Shown: positions 1 through 8,364 of the stretch, piece by piece | Position numbering within the stretch: the first letter of the stretch is position 1 | Layout of the letters: each line of letters starts with the position of its first letter | Origin: JBCCGI01 sp039029355 | GTDB taxonomy: Bacteria > Planctomycetota > UBA1135 > GCA-002686595 | Direction of reading: 5' to 3' | Assembly: GCA_039029355.1 (NCBI GenBank) | Contig: JBCCGI010000014.1 | Span: forward strand, 71,882-135,881 | DNA: 64,000 bases | Made by a program: the position numbers and the translations under genes | The notes under the pieces: generated by a model | Told to the model about the DNA's origin: nothing | Databases searched by the model: none | The model's input: the letters and a program-made list of their open reading frames with translations, nothing else

Positions 1-2691
1 AGCGGCCTCTTGGGCCTCGCTGCCCATCTCGCCGCGGTCGATCGCGAAGGGCGGCTTGTAGCGCACCCGCGCGGTGGCCAGGGGGCCGTCGTTCGTCGCC
101 GTGGGCATGCGCACGAGCTCGTAGAGCGCCGTCACCTGGTGCCCCGCGCCGACCTCCCCGGCGTCGACCGCGTCGTTGCGGAAGTCGACGTCGGCGACGG
201 TGCGATTCTCGTAGCCCAGAAGGCGGTAGCTCTGCACCTGCGCCGGGTCGAACTCGACCTGGATCTTCACGTCGCGCGCGATCGGCTGGAAGGCGCCGGT
301 GAAGTTCTCCACCAGGACCTTGTAGGCCTCGTCGGGTGTGTCGATGTAGTTGCAGATGCCGTCGCCCTTGTCGGCGAGCTGCTCGAGCAGCGCGTCGTTG
401 TGGTTGCCCATCCCGACGCCGATCGTGTTGAGGTAGATGCCCTTCGAGCGCTGGTGCTCGACCGAGGCCAGGATCGAGGTCTCGTCGGTGTTGCCCACGT
501 TGGCGACGCCGTCGGACAGCAGCACCACGCGGTTGTTGGCGCCGGGCGTCAGGCCCGCACCGGCGATCTCGTAGCCGACCCGCAGGCCGGCGTCGGCGTT
601 CGTGCTGCCGTCGGCGGTCAGGCCGTAGATCGCACTCTCGATCACGCCCTTGTTCGAGGCGGAGGTCATCGGGAGCACGACCCGCGCCTCGGTCGAGAAG
701 GCGACGATCGCGATCGAGTCGGCCGGGAACATCTCGCCGACCAGGAGCCGCAGCGCGTGCTTGACGAGCTCCATGCGGTTCTCCTGCTTCATCGAGCCGG
801 ACGTGTCGACCACGAAGGTCAGCGCGAGGTTCTGGCGGTCGGCCTTGTCGACCTCCTTGCCGCGCAGGACGACGCGCAGCATCCACTCGCCGTTCTTGCC
901 GAAGAGGCTCGGCGCCATGTCCATGTGCAGCGCAAAGGGCGCGGCGGGCGGCGCCGCGACGCCGGAGTCGAAGTAGTTGACGAACTCCTCGGTGCGGATC
1001 TGCTCCTTGGTAGGCATGACTCCGCGGCTGAGGTAGTTGCGCGCCAGCGTGTAGCTCGCGGTGTCGACGTCGGCCGAGAAGGTCGACAGCGGGTCGAGCT
1101 GCGCGAGCTCGAACGGGTTGTCGCCCCAGCAGCGGAAGAACATCATCGAGGGCGTCTCGTCCGGCTGAACGCGGCAGAAGCGGATGATCTCGTCGCTGTA
1201 GGCGCGGCGCTCTTCGGGGCCGACCAGCTCGACGGCGCGGCGGCCTCCGACGAGCTCGCGGCCGAACCGCTCGTCGCGGAGCTCGACCTTGCCGACGAAG
1301 AAGCCGTCGATCTCTTCGTCGAGCTCGAGCGCTGCGGTCAGGTTCTCGAACGAGAAGGTGTTCTTGTCCTTGCGCCGCGCGCTCGATCCGAGCGAGAGGG
1401 CGTCCTCGGAGCGCGTCTCGGTCGCCGTGAAGGCGCGGAAGGCCGGGTCCGTGCCGCCACCGCCGCCGCCGCCCCGCGTCGGCGTCGCGCTGGAGCTGGG
1501 GGGGCCGGGCGTAGAGGGGCCCGCCGGGCCCGGAGTCGAAGGGCCGCCCGAGAGCCGATGTAGCCTCGCGCCAACGAAGACCTCCCCGCCCTGATCGCCC
1601 TGGGCGCCGCCGCCCGTAACCGGAGCGGTGCGGGCCAGCATCACCTTGTTCTCGCGCGTCGCCTTGCTCTCGCGGCCGCGCTTCTTGGCGAGCTCTTCCG
1701 CCGTCCAGCCGTAGAGGTCCACCGGCGTGTCCGCGGCACCCGCTTCGCCGCCGGCGAGGTAGCCGAGCGCCGACAGGCTCTCGGTGGACGGATCCGCGCC
1801 CAGCGCTTCGAGCGTGACCCCGCCGATCTGGTCCTGCACCGTCGGCTGCTTGAACGCCGCGGCGCCGTAGTCAAAGACGACTTCCCCACTTTCGGGGAGC
1901 GTGCTGGGGGCCGGCATGTTCCCTCCCGAGAGGAGCGCGTCGGCCTCCTTGAGGGACTCGTTGACGGAGCTCAGTTCTTCGTGGTCCGCATCGACGCCGG
2001 CGTCGCTGAAGAAGAGCTCGGTCGCCTCGGTCTGTCCGAGCGAGCGACGCGCTTCCTCGGCCTCGGGAGCCTCCAGCGGGGGCCGCGCGAAGTCCACGCG
2101 GACCGCGTCCAACCCGCCGCTCAGGCCGCGCTCGCCGTCGCGCTTGGCCGTCGCCTGCTTCGCGGGGGCCAGCTCGTTCTGGATCCGCTCCTCGTCGGCG
2201 CCATCCATGCGTTCCTCGGCGGGGTTGGCCTGGGCCAGCTCTTCGCCGAGGTAGACGGCGGTCGGCGCGGCGTTGTGCTCGCTCCAATAGGCGAGCGTCG
2301 CCGCACCGGTCAGCACCGCGAGCACCGCCGCCGCGCGCGCCACCGGGTGGCGGGCCAGCTGCACCGGCCAGGGATGCACGACGGCGCCCTCGCGCTCGCT
2401 CGGACGCACCGCGGCGCCGCGCAGCTCCTCGCGGGCGGTCGCCGACAGCGCCTCCTCGGACGGGATCGCGTCGCGGACGAGCGAGATGGTCGCCTCGAGG
2501 CGCTCGCGCTCGGCGCGCAGCTCGGGGGATGCGGCCAGCTCGGCCTCGATGCGCGCGCGCTCGGCGTCGTCGACCTCGCCGAAGACGTAGGCGCAGAGCC
2601 GCTCGTGCTGGCGTTGGGCCTCGTCGGCGCGCTCGCCGTCCGGAGTGTGATCGGTGTCCTGGTGCTGGTTCTTGTCGTTGGATGCGCTCAT
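1..2691 (-). CDS. Membrane-anchored YfbK-like von Willebrand factor A protein (vWA/DUF3520), partial
   Basis: 897 codons are visible and the gene runs off the left edge without a stop. The first 110 residues are charged and resemble a cytoplasmic anti-sigma-type segment (FGEVDDAERARIEAELA). One transmembrane helix follows at about residues 113-135 (ARAAAVLAVLTGAATLAYW). A YfbK N-terminal domain lies at about 480-600 (DTASYTLARNYLSRGVMP). A vWA domain follows from about 605 with an intact MIDAS motif (FVVDTSGSM) and VVLLSDGVANVG. The truncated end would carry DUF3520. The ATG at 2691 overlaps the sigma factor stop by one base (TGATG), so the two are translationally coupled. Family knowledge: vWA domains bind partners through a divalent metal. 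Inference: this protein acts as membrane-bound controller or sensor for the upstream sigma factor. The family call is firm; the anti-sigma role is inferred from position and layout. Confidence 0.85.
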   Translation of the reverse strand, partial: MSASNDKNQHQDTDHTPDGERADEAQRQHERLCAYVFGEVDDAERARIEAELAASPELRAERERLEATISLVRDAIPSEEALSATAREELRGAAVRPSEREGAVVHPWPVQLARHPVARAAAVLAVLTGAATLAYWSEHNAAPTAVYLGEELAQANPAEERMDGADEERIQNELAPAKQATAKRDGERGLSGGLDAVRVDFARPPLEAPEAEEARRSLGQTEATELFFSDAGVDADHEELSSVNESLKEADALLSGGNMPAPSTLPESGEVVFDYGAAAFKQPTVQDQIGGVTLEALGADPSTESLSALGYLAGGEAGAADTPVDLYGWTAEELAKKRGRESKATRENKVMLARTAPVTGGGAQGDQGGEVFVGARLHRLSGGPSTPGPAGPSTPGPPSSSATPTRGGGGGGGTDPAFRAFTATETRSEDALSLGSSARRKDKNTFSFENLTAALELDEEIDGFFVGKVELRDERFGRELVGGRRAVELVGPEERRAYSDEIIRFCRVQPDETPSMMFFRCWGDNPFELAQLDPLSTFSADVDTASYTLARNYLSRGVMPTKEQIRTEEFVNYFDSGVAAPPAAPFALHMDMAPSLFGKNGEWMLRVVLRGKEVDKADRQNLALTFVVDTSGSMKQENRMELVKHALRLLVGEMFPADSIAIVAFSTEARVVLPMTSASNKGVIESAIYGLTADGSTNADAGLRVGYEIAGAGLTPGANNRVVLLSDGVANVGNTDETSILASVEHQRSKGIYLNTIGVGMGNHNDALLEQLADKGDGICNYIDTPDEAYKVLVENFTGAFQPIARDVKIQVEFDPAQVQSYRLLGYENRTVADVDFRNDAVDAGEVGAGHQVTALYELVRMPTATNDGPLATARVRYKPPFAIDRGEMGSEAQEAA

Positions 2692-3323
2692 CACATACCT
2701 CCTTGGAGGGTGCCCACCTGCGCGTCGCCGGTGGTGTCGTGCCCCGCCGCGCGGGGCTGAAGCAGGCTTGCGAGCTCTCCCTGGAGCGCCTTGAGCCCGA
2801 CGCTGATCAGCCATCCAACCGTGCCGATCTTCTTGCCGGTGATCTCGGCGATCTCCTTGTAGCTGCGGTCTCCGAAGAGCCGCAGCGCGAGCACCTCGCG
2901 TTGGTCGAGCGGCAGCTTCTGCAGCCCCCGCTCGACCGCCATGCGCGTGTCGTCCTCCTCGACCCGGGCGATGCCGCCCGACGTGGCCTCGGTCAAGGCC
3001 ACCTCTTCCTCGCGCTTCTTGCGCCGGTTGTTGCTTCTTAGGGCGTCCATGCAGCAGTTCTTCGTGACCTTGTAGAGCCAGGAGGTGAGCTGGGCCTCCT
3101 CCGCCTCGGCTTCGCCGGTCGCGGCGAGCGTCGGAGGGGCCTTGGCCAAACGCAGGAACGCTTCCTGCACGACGTCCTCGTACTCGGCGCACTCGCCCAG
3201 GATCGAGCGGGCGTGCCGCAGGAGCCGCGCCTCGTACAGCGACACGAGCCGGTCGAACGCGGCTGCGTCGCCGTCGCACCAGGCGGAGAGCAGGTCACCT
3301 TGGGAGCGGGGGTCCGTCGTCAT
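2691..3323 (-). CDS. RNA polymerase sigma factor, sigma-70 family (ECF-like)
   Basis: 210 residues, the usual length for a group 4 sigma factor. Region 2 is at about 20-100 (FDRLVSLYEARLLRHARSIL, EDVVQEAFLRLAK, LTSWLYKVTKNCCMDALR). Region 4 is at about 137-190 (LPLDQREVLALRLFGDRSYK, then EIAEITGKKIGTVGWLISVG). There is no region 1 or 3. It directs RNA polymerase to a dedicated promoter set. It is first in a two-gene unit and its TGA shares a base with the ATG of the vWA membrane protein, which is probably its regulator. It is divergent from the ureohydrolase gene across 117 bp. Confidence 0.92.
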   Translation of the reverse strand: MTTDPRSQGDLLSAWCDGDAAAFDRLVSLYEARLLRHARSILGECAEYEDVVQEAFLRLAKAPPTLAATGEAEAEEAQLTSWLYKVTKNCCMDALRSNNRRKKREEEVALTEATSGGIARVEEDDTRMAVERGLQKLPLDQREVLALRLFGDRSYKEIAEITGKKIGTVGWLISVGLKALQGELASLLQPRAAGHDTTGDAQVGTLQGGM

Positions 3324-3440
3324 GGCACGCAGCTCCCAACGACGGGCCCCGGCGGGGTCTTGGAGAATTGCCGCGGAATGAGCACTTCGCCGCCCATTAT
3401 CGGCTGCGGAGGGCCCTGGCTACGCCGCTAGACTGCCCCG

Positions 3441-4433
3441 ATGAGCGTGGATCCCAACGCCCCTGCCGACCCCGAGAGCGGCCTTTTCGGCCTGGAATCC
3501 GGCCCCGAGGGCGCCCGGGTGCACGTCCTGCCGGTGCCCTTCGACGCGACGGCCTCCTATCGAAAGGGGGCTGCCGGCGGGCCGGAGGCGATCCTGCGGG
3601 CGAGCCACCAGGTCGACCTGTGCGACGTCGTGACCGGCAACCCCTGGCGCGAGGGCATCTGGATGGCGCCGATCGAGGCCGAGGTCGAGGAGTGGAACAG
3701 CGCCGCGACCCGCGCGGCCGAGGCGGGCGACGTCGACACGGTCAACCGCTTCGGCGAGCGGCTCAACACCTGGGTCGAGGAGCGCACCGAGGCGGCGCTC
3801 CGCTCGGGGAAGCTGGTCGCCACCCTCGGCGGCGATCACTCCGTCCCGCTGGGCGCCATCGCGGCGCACGCGCGCCGCTTTCCGGGGCTCGGCATCCTCC
3901 ACTTCGACGCCCACGCCGACCTGCGCCGCGCGTACGAGGGCTTCACCTACTCCCACGCGTCGATCCTCCACAACGTGCTGGAACGCACGGACGGCGTCGG
4001 CCCGCTCGTGCAGGTGGGCGTGCGCGATCTGTGCGACGAAGAGCTCGACGCGATCCGCTCGTCGGACCGCATCCACACCGTGTTCGACCACGACTGGGCG
4101 GCGGCCCGGATCGTGGGCGGCAACGTGCTCGAGCTGATTCGCGACGCGCTCTCGTCGCTTCCGAAGGAGGTCTACGTCACCTTCGACGTCGACGGCCTCG
4201 ATCCCACGCTGTGCCCCGGCACGGGCACGCCAGTGCCGGGCGGGCTCAGCTGGCACGAGGCGATGCTGTGGCTCGGCGCGCTGGTCGGCTCGGGCCGGCG
4301 CATCGTCGGCTTCGACCTGACCGAGGTCGCGCCGCGCGGCGTTCCCGCCGGCGAGGACGGCTGGGACGCGATCGTCGGCGCGCGCCTGCTCTACCGGCTG
4401 ATCGGCTTCGCGCTGCAGTCCGCGGGCGCCTAG
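3441..4433 (+). CDS. speB: Agmatinase/arginase-family ureohydrolase
   Basis: 330 residues, typical of the family. All binuclear manganese-site motifs are present: GGDHS at 130-134, HFDAHAD at 154-160 and FDVDGLDP at 248-255, giving H133, D156, H158, D160, D249 and D251 as likely ligands. The family hydrolyses a guanidino group (agmatine to putrescine plus urea, or arginine, formiminoglutamate or guanidinobutyrate). The sequence does not settle which substrate is used, so the symbol is by family. Its stop overlaps the end of the convergent rsgA by 4 bases. No polyamine genes are adjacent. Confidence 0.88.
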   Translation: MSVDPNAPADPESGLFGLESGPEGARVHVLPVPFDATASYRKGAAGGPEAILRASHQVDLCDVVTGNPWREGIWMAPIEAEVEEWNSAATRAAEAGDVDTVNRFGERLNTWVEERTEAALRSGKLVATLGGDHSVPLGAIAAHARRFPGLGILHFDAHADLRRAYEGFTYSHASILHNVLERTDGVGPLVQVGVRDLCDEELDAIRSSDRIHTVFDHDWAAARIVGGNVLELIRDALSSLPKEVYVTFDVDGLDPTLCPGTGTPVPGGLSWHEAMLWLGALVGSGRRIVGFDLTEVAPRGVPAGEDGWDAIVGARLLYRLIGFALQSAGA

Positions 4434-5383
4434 CCTTCCGGCGGCTCGACCGGCGTGTCGTCCTCGGGCGGCGGCGCGAGCTCGTCGAGGATCTCGACGT
4501 AGCTCTGGTAGCGGGTCGGCGAGATCTCGCCGGCCTCCACGGCGTCGAACACAGCGCAGTCGGGCTCGTGGTCGTGCGAGCAGTCGGGGAAGCGGCACTT
4601 CTCCTGGAACGGCGCCAGCTCGGGGAAGCAGTCGCGCAGCTCGGCCTTGTTGATGCCGTACAGGCGGAACACCCGGATGCCGGGCGTGTCGATGGCCCAG
4701 CCGTCGAGCGCCTCGAGGCGCAGCATCTGCGAGAAGGTCGTGGTGTGCTTGCCCTGGGCCCAGTAGCGGCTGATCTTGCCCGTCCGCAGCTTGAGCCCCG
4801 GCTGGAGCGCGTTCAGCAGCGTCGACTTGCCCGCACCCGAGGCGCCGTAGAAGGCGGTGACGCGCCCGCGCAGGAGCTCGGCCAGCTCCTCCAGCCCGGT
4901 CTCCTCGGAGGCCGAGGTGTGGATCACCGGCACGCCGGCCGCCTCGTACGTCGCGGCGATGTCGGCCGCCTGGTCCTCCTTGTCCAGGTCGACCTTGTTC
5001 AGCACCAGGCGCCCGGGGATCTCGTAGTACTCGCAGGCGGCGAGGATGCGGTCGGTGCGGTTCGACGAGAAGCGCGGGTTCTGCACCGAGCCGATGACGA
5101 TCAGCTGGTCGACGTTTGCGAAGAGCACCTGCTCGCGCGGGTCGTGCGAAGACGCGATCCGGGGCAGGTAGTTGTCGCGGGGGAGCACCTCTTCGACGCC
5201 GGGCGGGTCGCCGTCCAGGCTGACACGCACGCGGTCGCCGACCGCGACGGGGTTCTTCACGTCCTTGGAGAGGTTGTCGAAGAGCTTGCCGCGCGGGGCG
5301 AACTGGCGCACCTCGCCGTCGACGAGCACGTGGTAGACCTTCGCGTCACCGCGGACGACGCGGCCAACGGCGAACTCGGTCAT
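4430..5383 (-). CDS. rsgA: Ribosome small-subunit biogenesis GTPase RsgA
   Basis: 317 residues. It has the circularly permuted GTPase order: NKVD (G4) at 119-122, then the P-loop GASGAGKS at 170-177, then DTPG (G3) at 222-225. An N-terminal OB-fold covers about 1-70 and a C-terminal zinc knuckle is formed by C253, C258, H260 and C266. RsgA assists late 30S maturation in the cytoplasm. I chose the ATG at 5383 because the family N-terminus begins there and it overlaps the stop of the upstream dehydrogenase as ATGA. An open frame continues upstream but only as the shadow of that gene. Third gene of a reverse operon with the radical SAM protein and the dehydrogenase. Confidence 0.95.
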   Translation of the reverse strand: MTEFAVGRVVRGDAKVYHVLVDGEVRQFAPRGKLFDNLSKDVKNPVAVGDRVRVSLDGDPPGVEEVLPRDNYLPRIASSHDPREQVLFANVDQLIVIGSVQNPRFSSNRTDRILAACEYYEIPGRLVLNKVDLDKEDQAADIAATYEAAGVPVIHTSASEETGLEELAELLRGRVTAFYGASGAGKSTLLNALQPGLKLRTGKISRYWAQGKHTTTFSQMLRLEALDGWAIDTPGIRVFRLYGINKAELRDCFPELAPFQEKCRFPDCSHDHEPDCAVFDAVEAGEISPTRYQSYVEILDELAPPPEDDTPVEPPEG

Positions 5384-6243
5384 TGCGGCACGCGGGCGTC
5401 GGCGTCGACGCGCCTCAGGGTGTAGGCGTGGACGCTCGCGATCACGCGCTCGACCTCGGCGCGGTCGCGCCACCAGCGATCGTTGACGGACACCGCGCGG
5501 CCGGTCAACGGCGCGCTCTCGTCCGACGCGAGCCAAGCGGCGAGCTCGGCGGCGTCCTCGGGGGGGTGCACGTTGTCGCGGTCGGGGTGCTTGGTGCCGG
5601 TGCGGCGCTCCTCGGCCTCGACCTCGGCCAGCCGCTCGGGCGACCAGACCAGCTCGGGCGAGACGCAGTTGACGCGGATGCCGGCGCCGTGGAGCTCGAG
5701 CGCGAGCTGATCGGTCAGCCGGCAGATGCCCGCCTTCGACGTGGCGTAGGCGCTCGCGGGCGTGCCGAGGGCGGGGAAGAAGCCGCCGCCTCCGGTGCAG
5801 GTGAGGATGCTGCCGCCGCCCATCCGGCGCATGTCGGGAACGACCGCGCGCACGGCGTGGAACGTACCGACCAGGTTGAGTCGGATGACGTACGCCCACC
5901 ACTCGGGGTCGATCTCGTCGACCTGGTCGTAGCCGCCGCCGCCGCCCGCGATGGCCGCCAGCACGTGGGCGGAGCCCAGCTCGGCGCGGGTGCGGTCGAC
6001 GAGCGCGTCGACCTGCTCGCGCTCGGTGACGTCGCACGGCACGGCAAGGGCCTTGGCGGCGCCGCCGGTGGCCTCCTCGATCAGCGCGACCGTCTCGTCG
6101 AGCCGCTCGGCGTTCCGCCCGGCGACCGCGACGCTCGCGCCTTCGCGCGCAAAGCGGAGCGCGACCGCGCGGCCCACGTTCCATCCGCCTCCGGTGACGA
6201 CGGCGACCTTGCCCGCGAGCCGCTGCGCGCTGTGCTCCGGCAA
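5380..6243 (-). CDS. Short-chain dehydrogenase/reductase (SDR)
   Basis: 287 residues, a classical SDR: the cofactor motif TGGGWNVG at 17-24, catalytic N123 (RLN), T148/T150 in the catalytic Ser/Thr region (SILTCTGGGG), and Y166-x3-K170 (YATSK). The loop usually reading NNAG is AIAGGGGG here, a mild deviation. It should carry out NAD(P)-dependent oxidoreduction of an unknown substrate. No ATG precedes the fold, so I take the TTG at 6243, five bases after the radical SAM stop. Its end overlaps the rsgA start (ATGA). Confidence 0.88.
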   Translation of the reverse strand: MPEHSAQRLAGKVAVVTGGGWNVGRAVALRFAREGASVAVAGRNAERLDETVALIEEATGGAAKALAVPCDVTEREQVDALVDRTRAELGSAHVLAAIAGGGGGYDQVDEIDPEWWAYVIRLNLVGTFHAVRAVVPDMRRMGGGSILTCTGGGGFFPALGTPASAYATSKAGICRLTDQLALELHGAGIRVNCVSPELVWSPERLAEVEAEERRTGTKHPDRDNVHPPEDAAELAAWLASDESAPLTGRAVSVNDRWWRDRAEVERVIASVHAYTLRRVDADARVPQ

Positions 6244-6247
6244 GGGC

Positions 6248-7513
6248 CTAGTCCAGCTCGCCGGCGGCGACTTCCTGGTCTCCGCCAGCGGACTGGGCCG
6301 CGGCCTTGTCGCGCCACTCGCGCTTGATCTTGGCGCGGTGGCTGAAGGACGCCTTCACGTCGGGCCGTCCCATGTTGGCGACCGAGCAGTTGGCGCAGAC
6401 GTCCCGCAGCTCCATCGTCAGGAGCTGGCGGCGCAGCTCCTTGTAGGGCTCCGACGTCCAGATCTCCTCGAAGGAGTGCGTCTTGAACGTGCCGAAGGTC
6501 GAGAACTCGAACCAGCAGCCGCACGGGAACACCGAGCCATCGGGGTTCACGTGCACGTAGAACCACGGGAAGTAGCAGGCCCGGTTGTGGTGCTCCTTCT
6601 CCGGAACGGCGAGCAGGAACTCGCGGTTCTTGTGGTTCAGGTACTCCGAGATCGAGAAGGAAGACTCGGGCTTCTCCTCGTCGGCCACACCGGTGAGCGC
6701 GACCCCGCCGCCGTCCTCCGATCGCGCCGCGTCGATGATGGCGTCGTCCTGCTCCCCGATGTTCTCGGGGATCGGCATCGGCGTCATCACGTTCATCCCG
6801 ACCTCTTTGGCGACCTCACGGACCTCGTCCAGCGTGTCGTTGGCGAGCTTGGGGTCGTTGATGAGCGACTCGGTCTCGTTGCCCAGGCCGCCGATGACCG
6901 CCATGTGGACGAAGTTCATCCCGTCGACGCCCTTGTCCTTCATCAGGCGGACAAGGTCCGGCATCTCGCGGATGTTCTTCCGCATCAGGACCGACGTGAC
7001 GCTGACCTCCGGGTATCTCGAGCCGCGCTCTTTCTTGATCTCCTTCAGCGAGTCGAAGCGACGCATCATCGTCTTCCACTTCATCGGCGTCCGGATCTCC
7101 TCGAAGGTATCCTTGCTGCCGGCGTCGCACGAGATCGTGATCAGCGGCATCTGGACGTCGATCACCTTGTTGATGATGCGCGGCGTCAGGTTGATGCCGT
7201 TGGTGGAGAAGTGGAACGAGGGGATCTCGTACTCGCGGCACAGCTCGAGGGCGCGCGGGAGGTCGGGCGCCAGCAGCGGCTCAGCCGAGGAGGACAGGAC
7301 CACGTCGTGCGCGCGCGGGAAGAGCTCGGCGGCGACCTTCTCCAGCAGCTCGCGGCCCATGACCCAGGGGTTCTGCTGAAACTCCGGGTGCGCGAAGTGG
7401 CACATCACGCACTTGAGCTGGCACCGCCCGACCATGTCGAGCTTGACGCGCAGGAAGCGCTTTGTTCGTAGAACCGGCATGAATTGGGGGGGGACGGGAG
7501 CGGAAGCCTGCAT
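6248..7513 (-). CDS. Radical SAM/SPASM-domain protein
   Basis: 421 residues. The radical SAM cluster motif is CQLKCVMC (C31, C35, C38), followed by a conserved 'FSTNGINL' strand. The C-terminal SPASM-type cysteines are in FPCGCWFEF and VCANCSVANMG and would hold auxiliary iron-sulfur clusters. Such enzymes modify peptides, cofactors or cell-envelope precursors by S-adenosylmethionine radical chemistry. No precursor peptide or maturation partner is adjacent, so the substrate is unknown. First gene of the operon leading into SDR and RsgA. Confidence 0.87.
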   Translation of the reverse strand: MQASAPVPPQFMPVLRTKRFLRVKLDMVGRCQLKCVMCHFAHPEFQQNPWVMGRELLEKVAAELFPRAHDVVLSSSAEPLLAPDLPRALELCREYEIPSFHFSTNGINLTPRIINKVIDVQMPLITISCDAGSKDTFEEIRTPMKWKTMMRRFDSLKEIKKERGSRYPEVSVTSVLMRKNIREMPDLVRLMKDKGVDGMNFVHMAVIGGLGNETESLINDPKLANDTLDEVREVAKEVGMNVMTPMPIPENIGEQDDAIIDAARSEDGGGVALTGVADEEKPESSFSISEYLNHKNREFLLAVPEKEHHNRACYFPWFYVHVNPDGSVFPCGCWFEFSTFGTFKTHSFEEIWTSEPYKELRRQLLTMELRDVCANCSVANMGRPDVKASFSHRAKIKREWRDKAAAQSAGGDQEVAAGELD

Positions 7514-7514
7514 C

Positions 7515-7523
7515 GTAACGGGC
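7515..7523 (+). promoter_or_regulatory. Shared intergenic 9-mer, copy 1
   Basis: GTAACGGGC lies between the divergent radical SAM and TrmH-type genes, 65 bases before the latter's ATG. The same word occurs in two other intergenic gaps (28151-28159 and 36988-36996). It may be a promoter or operator element; chance cannot be excluded. Confidence 0.25.
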
Positions 7524-7587
7524 CTACAGGTTCTTGGGCAACGTCACCTCCGCATCGCTATCCTGGTCGGCCGTTCCCGGAGTCTTT

Positions 7588-8364
7588 ATGGAGGTGATTC
7601 GGTCCGCGCAGAACCCCGCGATCAAGCGCGCGCGGGCGGTCGGTGAAGGGAAGGAGAAAGGATTTCTCCTCCTGGAAGGTGCCCGGCTGGTGCGTGAGGC
7701 GCTCCAGCGCCGGCTGCTGGTCGAGTTCTGCCTGGTGTCCGAGGAGTCCCAGGACCTCGCCGGAGAGCTCGCCGCCAGCGGCGCGCTGGTGCGGCTGGCC
7801 CAGAAGGACGTCCTGGCGCGGGCCAGCCAGCTGGTGACCCCGCCCGGCGTGCTTGCGGTCAGCGCTGCGCCCCCGGCCATGGCCATCGGCGGCCTGAACC
7901 CGCGGAAGGCGCCGCTGATCGTCGTGGCGTACGAGATCGCAGACCCGGGCAACCTCGGCGCCCTGGCACGCACGGCCGAGGCGGCGGGCGTGTGGGCCTT
8001 CGTCGCCGTGGGTGGAGCGAATCCATGGGGCGCGAAGGCGCTGCGCGGGTCGATGGGGAGCCTGCTGCGCATCCCCGTGTCGCCACAGCGCGCCGGCTCG
8101 GCGTCGGCGGTGATCGCGGCGCTCGACTCGGTGGGCTACCGCCAGGTGCGCGCGGCGACGCGCGACGGCGCGGACTACGCGGGCTTCGAGTGGCGGCCCT
8201 CGACCGCGCTCTGGATCACGTCCGAGACCGGCGAGCTGCCGCCCGACGCGTGGGGCTTTCCGGGCGTCACGATCCCGATGGCGGGCTCGGTCGAGTCGCT
8301 CAACGTCAGCACGGCCGCGGCGGTGCTGCTCTTCGCCGCGCGCGCGGCGATCGCGAGGCGCTGA
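7588..8364 (+). CDS. TrmH/SpoU-family RNA 2'-O-methyltransferase
   Basis: 258 residues from the ATG at 7588, which has GGAG five bases upstream. An in-frame TTG further upstream has no such support. SPOUT motifs are in order: DPGNLGALARTAEA (motif 1), GSMGSLLRIPV (motif 2) and SVESLNVSTAAAVLLF (motif 3, the knotted SAM-binding site). The N-terminal 90 residues form the RNA-binding substrate domain (AQNPAIKRA). It should methylate a ribose in rRNA or tRNA; the target nucleotide cannot be read from sequence. Its TGA shares a base with the ATG of rarA. Confidence 0.9.
   Translation: MEVIRSAQNPAIKRARAVGEGKEKGFLLLEGARLVREALQRRLLVEFCLVSEESQDLAGELAASGALVRLAQKDVLARASQLVTPPGVLAVSAAPPAMAIGGLNPRKAPLIVVAYEIADPGNLGALARTAEAAGVWAFVAVGGANPWGAKALRGSMGSLLRIPVSPQRAGSASAVIAALDSVGYRQVRAATRDGADYAGFEWRPSTALWITSETGELPPDAWGFPGVTIPMAGSVESLNVSTAAAVLLFAARAAIARR

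Noticed and set aside
10..1563. 517-codon open frame on the plus strand
   Set aside because: It is antisense to the vWA/DUF3520 gene, which has clear motifs (DTSGSM) in the opposite frame. The plus translation is Arg/Val/Leu-rich with no recognisable domain, as expected of GC-rich shadow frames.
3368..5425. 685-codon plus-strand open frame
   Set aside because: It covers the ureohydrolase in another frame and rsgA in antisense. Both of those have complete motif sets; this translation is low-complexity Arg/Gly/Ala/Leu.
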